Source of the DNA: Peptoniphilus_B koenoeneniae
Lineage (GTDB): Bacteria > Bacillota > Clostridia > Tissierellales > Peptoniphilaceae
Reading direction: 5' to 3'
Assembly (NCBI RefSeq): GCF_030812875.1
Contig: NZ_JAUSTN010000003.1
Span: 124,001 to 188,000, forward strand
Length of the DNA stretch: 64,000 bases
The notes under the pieces were generated by a model. The model saw only the letters and a program-made list of their open reading frames with translations. It was not told where the DNA came from and did no database searches. Shown one piece after another: positions 61,542 to 64,000 of this stretch. A program made the translations under genes and the position numbers. Positions within the stretch are counted from its first letter, which is position 1. Every line of letters begins with the position of its first letter.

Positions 61542-61553
61542 CAAATTCACCCC

Positions 61554-62348
61554 TTATATTATATATTTTTCTTGTAACTTAGCTACAATTGCTTGGGCTG
61601 CTTCATCTGCGTTTAGGTCTGTAAGAAGAACGCCCTTACCTTTTCCTTGTTTAGGGAATGATTTTTTAACCTTTGTCGGTGATCCCTTAAGTCCTATGTC
61701 TGCAAGGTTAAGTTTATCTTTAATGTCTTCAAGTCCCCAAGTTGTGATTTCTTTTTGGTAAGCGTCAAAAACGCCGCCTACTGACATATATCTTGGTGGA
61801 GCAAGTTCTGTTAGAGCTGTAATTAAGCAAGGAAGCTTAACTTCCAAATTGTGGTATCTGTCTTCAAATTGTCTTTTAACTTTTATGCATCCGTCTCCAA
61901 GTTCAAGTTCTTCAACGTAGGAAACTTGAGGTAAGTGCAAGTGTTCTGCAATTTGAGGTCCTACTTGAGCTGTATCACCGTCTATTGCTTGACGGCCTGT
62001 AATGATTAAATCATAATCTAAATGTTCAAGAGCTCCTGCTATTGTGCTTGATGTTGCCCATGTGTCCGCTCCTCCGAAAGCTCTGTCTGTTACAAGAATT
62101 GCCTTGTCAGCTCCCATTGCAAGAGCTTCTCTTAAAGCAAGTTCTGCTTGTGGCGGTCCCATTGATACAACTGTTACTTCAATGTTTTCAGGATCTTTAT
62201 CTTTTATTCTAAGTGCTGCTTCAAGACCTGATTTATCATCAGGGTTAATGATACTCGGAACTCCTTCTCTAATAAGTGTATTAGTTACAGGATCAAGTCT
62301 AACCTCATTTGTATCAGGTACTTGTTTTATACAAACTACTATTTTCAT
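61554..62348 (-). CDS. etfB: Electron transfer flavoprotein beta subunit
   Basis: The 264-residue protein shows MKIVVCIKQVPDTNEVRLDP, INPDDKSGLEAALRIKD, ITGRQAIDGDTAQVGPQIAEHL (the flavin-recognition loop). It is longer than the electron-transfer-only type in the way typical of Bcd-linked clostridial EtfB. It lies 9 bases after the dehydrogenase gene and 12 bases before etfA. Confidence 0.97.
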   Translation of the reverse strand: MKIVVCIKQVPDTNEVRLDPVTNTLIREGVPSIINPDDKSGLEAALRIKDKDPENIEVTVVSMGPPQAELALREALAMGADKAILVTDRAFGGADTWATSSTIAGALEHLDYDLIITGRQAIDGDTAQVGPQIAEHLHLPQVSYVEELELGDGCIKVKRQFEDRYHNLEVKLPCLITALTELAPPRYMSVGGVFDAYQKEITTWGLEDIKDKLNLADIGLKGSPTKVKKSFPKQGKGKGVLLTDLNADEAAQAIVAKLQEKYII

Positions 62349-62357
62349 ATTCTCCTC

Positions 62358-63500
62358 CTATTTAACTCCCATCCAGCCTGAAACTACCATTCTCATTACT
62401 TCTGAAGTACCTTCGTAGATTTCAGTTATCTTTGCATCTCTCATCATTCTTTCAATTGGATAATCTCTTGTGAAACCATATCCGCCGAATAATTGAAGAC
62501 ATCTTCTTGTTACATCTGATGCATTTTCAGCTGCAAATAATTTTGCCATTGCTGCAAAATGTCCATAAGCTTGTCCTACACCCTTTGTATGAGCTGCTCT
62601 ATAAACTAAAAGTTTTGCAGCTTCAGTTTTGGTTTTCATATCAGCAAGTTGGAATTGAGTATTTTGGAATTGAGAAATACGTCTTCCGAATTGTTTTCTT
62701 TCTTTTGTATATTGAACTGTTTCGTCAATTGCTCCTTCTGCAATACCTAATGCTTGAGCAGCAATACCTATACGTCCTCCGTCAAGAGTCTTCATTGCAA
62801 GACCGAATCCCTTGCCTTCACGGCCAAGTAAGTTTTCTTTAGGAATTCTGCAATTTTCAAAAATAAGTTCGCAAGTAGAAGATGCTCTTATTCCCATTTT
62901 GTCTTCAGGTTCTCCGACTCTGAATCCAGGAGTTCCTCTTTCAACTATGAAAGCTGAGATTCCTTTTGTTCCCTTTGATTTGTCAGTCATGGCGATAATT
63001 ATAAATACATCTGCAAATCCTGCATTTGTAATAAATATCTTTGTTCCGTTTAAAACATATTCGTCCCCGTCAAGAACTGCTGTTGTTTGTTGTCCTGCAG
63101 CATCTGTACCTGCACCGGGTTCAGTTAAACCGAAAGCTCCTATCTTACGTCCTGATAGTAGGTCTGGTAAATATTTACGTTTTTGTTCTTCTGTTCCGTT
63201 TTCATAAATAGGAGCAGCGCAAAGTGAAGTATGTGCTGATACAATTACACCTGTAGTTGCACATTTTTTTGATAACTCTTCAACTGCCATTACATATGCA
63301 AGGTAATCTGCGCCTTGTCCACCGTATTCCTTTGGAAATGGTATGCCGAAAAATCCATATTTAGCCATTTTTCTAACATTTTCCATTGGCGGCTCATCTG
63401 TTTTGTCGATGTCTGCAGCAATAGGTTTAACTTCATTTACAGCAAATGCTTCATACATTTGTTGTAAAAGAGCATGCTCCTTATCCATTCTAAAATCCAT
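62358..63500 (-). CDS. bcd: Short-chain acyl-CoA dehydrogenase (butyryl-CoA dehydrogenase-like)
   Basis: The 380-residue protein has full family length. It shows FGLTEPGAGTDAAGQQT and FITNAGFADVFIIIAMT (FAD contacts), QFGRRISQFQNTQFQLADM, and the catalytic base Glu363 in IYEGTSEV. It reduces crotonyl-CoA to butyryl-CoA with EtfAB. Genes for crotonase, thiolase and 3-hydroxybutyryl-CoA dehydrogenase are not in this window. ATG follows GGGGG. A Rex-like operator is at its transcription start. Confidence 0.94.
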   Translation of the reverse strand: MDFRMDKEHALLQQMYEAFAVNEVKPIAADIDKTDEPPMENVRKMAKYGFFGIPFPKEYGGQGADYLAYVMAVEELSKKCATTGVIVSAHTSLCAAPIYENGTEEQKRKYLPDLLSGRKIGAFGLTEPGAGTDAAGQQTTAVLDGDEYVLNGTKIFITNAGFADVFIIIAMTDKSKGTKGISAFIVERGTPGFRVGEPEDKMGIRASSTCELIFENCRIPKENLLGREGKGFGLAMKTLDGGRIGIAAQALGIAEGAIDETVQYTKERKQFGRRISQFQNTQFQLADMKTKTEAAKLLVYRAAHTKGVGQAYGHFAAMAKLFAAENASDVTRRCLQLFGGYGFTRDYPIERMMRDAKITEIYEGTSEVMRMVVSGWMGVK

Positions 63501-63530
63501 TTAAAGTCCCCCTTAAAATTTTTATATACT

Positions 63531-63548
63531 ATGTTAATTAAATAACAT
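63531..63548. promoter_or_regulatory. Rex-like operator upstream of bcd
   Basis: ATGTTA-ATTAAA-TAACAT is a perfect inverted repeat and matches 11 of 14 defined bases of the Rex consensus TTGTTAANNNNTTAACAA. It lies at the predicted transcription start, so a NADH/NAD-sensing Rex repressor could act here. Confidence 0.5.
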
Positions 63549-63557
63549 TCTTTAATA

Positions 63558-63585
63558 ATTATATCACTCCAATATAAACTTGCAA
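63558..63585 (-). promoter_or_regulatory. Promoter of bcd-etfB-etfA
   Basis: TTGCAA (63585-63580), 16-bp spacer, TATAAT (63563-63558) with TG extension (TGATATAAT). Start near 63551. Confidence 0.7.
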
Positions 63586-63651
63586 GTAATTTCAATTTTT
63601 TTCAAGGACTTTATAATGCTTAAAAAGCCTTATATTTTTTAACCTATTATT

Positions 63652-64000
63652 TTATTTTTCATAAAGTTTTTTTCTTAATATTGCTTTATATTCTTCCACT
63701 CCCGGTTGGTTAAAAGGATCAACCCCCAAAATTTTTGCAGAAACTTGGCAGGCATATTCAAAGAAATAAAAAATACAACCTAAGTTAAATTCATCAATTT
63801 TTTCAATTTCCAATAAAAGTTGATTGCTACTATGAGATTTCATAACAGCTTTTCTTGTAAGATCGTTAAGCTCATTTAAAGTCATATTTAAATTGAGACC
63901 GTAATCTTCTAAAGATACTTCCAGATTTGAATTTGAATTTAAAGGGGAAATTGTAGTTTCAAAAAACATCTGCCTTCCCGATTGAATATATTGGCCTAAA
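63652..64000 (-). CDS. pgi: Glucose-6-phosphate isomerase, C-terminal part (5' end outside window)
   Basis: The frame runs to the window edge beyond the first methionine: LGQYIQSGRQMFFET precedes it, the typical GPI segment. Downstream are FNLGCIFYFFEYACQVSAKILGVDPFNQPGVEEYK, with the NQPGVE signature. Only about 115 C-terminal residues are visible. It interconverts glucose-6-phosphate and fructose-6-phosphate in glycolysis. Confidence 0.93.
   Translation of the reverse strand, partial: LGQYIQSGRQMFFETTISPLNSNSNLEVSLEDYGLNLNMTLNELNDLTRKAVMKSHSSNQLLLEIEKIDEFNLGCIFYFFEYACQVSAKILGVDPFNQPGVEEYKAILRKKLYEK

Overview
The window comes from a low-GC, AT-rich anaerobic Firmicute. The genes point to an amino-acid-fermenting, butyrate-forming member of the Tissierellia/Peptoniphilaceae (Peptoniphilus-like). 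This placement is inferred from a Bcd-EtfBA operon, a 2-oxoacid:ferredoxin oxidoreductase operon, several amino-acid-handling enzymes, NhaC-type antiporters, an SLH-anchored surface protein and T-box/SAM-I control of methionine genes. No rRNA or tRNA gene, CRISPR array, prophage or complete insertion sequence was seen.

Layout. (1) 1-4.4 kb: two MalY/PatB-like aminotransferases flanking an NhaC antiporter, with a divergent MarR regulator and two matching operator-like palindromes. (2) 5.1-8.0 kb: metNIQ methionine importer behind a T-box leader with an AUG specifier. (3) 9.0-11.7 kb: MATE exporter and CNNM/CorC-like membrane protein. (4) 11.9-17.9 kb: DUF4230 protein, alanine dehydrogenase, an aminotransferase-NhaC-YheO-type regulator operon, and a TraX-family protein. 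(5) 18.0-23.5 kb: a 1830-residue surface protein with LRR blocks, an FMN-binding domain and three SLH domains, behind a Fur-box-like site. (6) 23.9-37.8 kb: the S10-spc-alpha ribosomal superoperon, 29 genes on the minus strand from one promoter, with rpsD and map missing from their usual places. (7) 38.4-46.8 kb: a HipA-like kinase, a tightly overlapping decarboxylase-metallopeptidase-DnaJ-Fe-ADH operon, a phospholipase C-like/MFS pair and a nitroreductase. (8) 47.3-51.2 kb: a five-gene 2-oxoacid:ferredoxin oxidoreductase operon whose gamma subunit carries a fused ferritin-like domain. (9) 51.5-59.3 kb: metK with a SAM-I riboswitch, recD2, comF-like, ABC-F and a YcdB-type exported protein. (10) 60.5-64.0 kb: bcd-etfB-etfA with a Rex-like operator, and the 3' end of pgi.

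Four intergenic stretches (about 4.4-5.1, 8.1-9.0, 38.0-38.4 and 59.4-60.4 kb) hold copies of one mosaic, hairpin-rich repeat family. Its 18-bp hairpin core changes on both arms together between copies. This family, the ferritin-fused oxidoreductase subunit with its structured leader, and the flavin-binding S-layer protein are the most unusual content.

How the parts fit: amino acids are deaminated or transaminated (Ald, aminotransferases). The 2-oxoacids are oxidised with ferredoxin. Crotonyl-CoA is reduced by Bcd-EtfAB as an electron sink. Methionine uptake and SAM synthesis are sensed separately by tRNA (T-box) and by SAM (SAM-I). All assignments were made by reading the sequence, without database searches.
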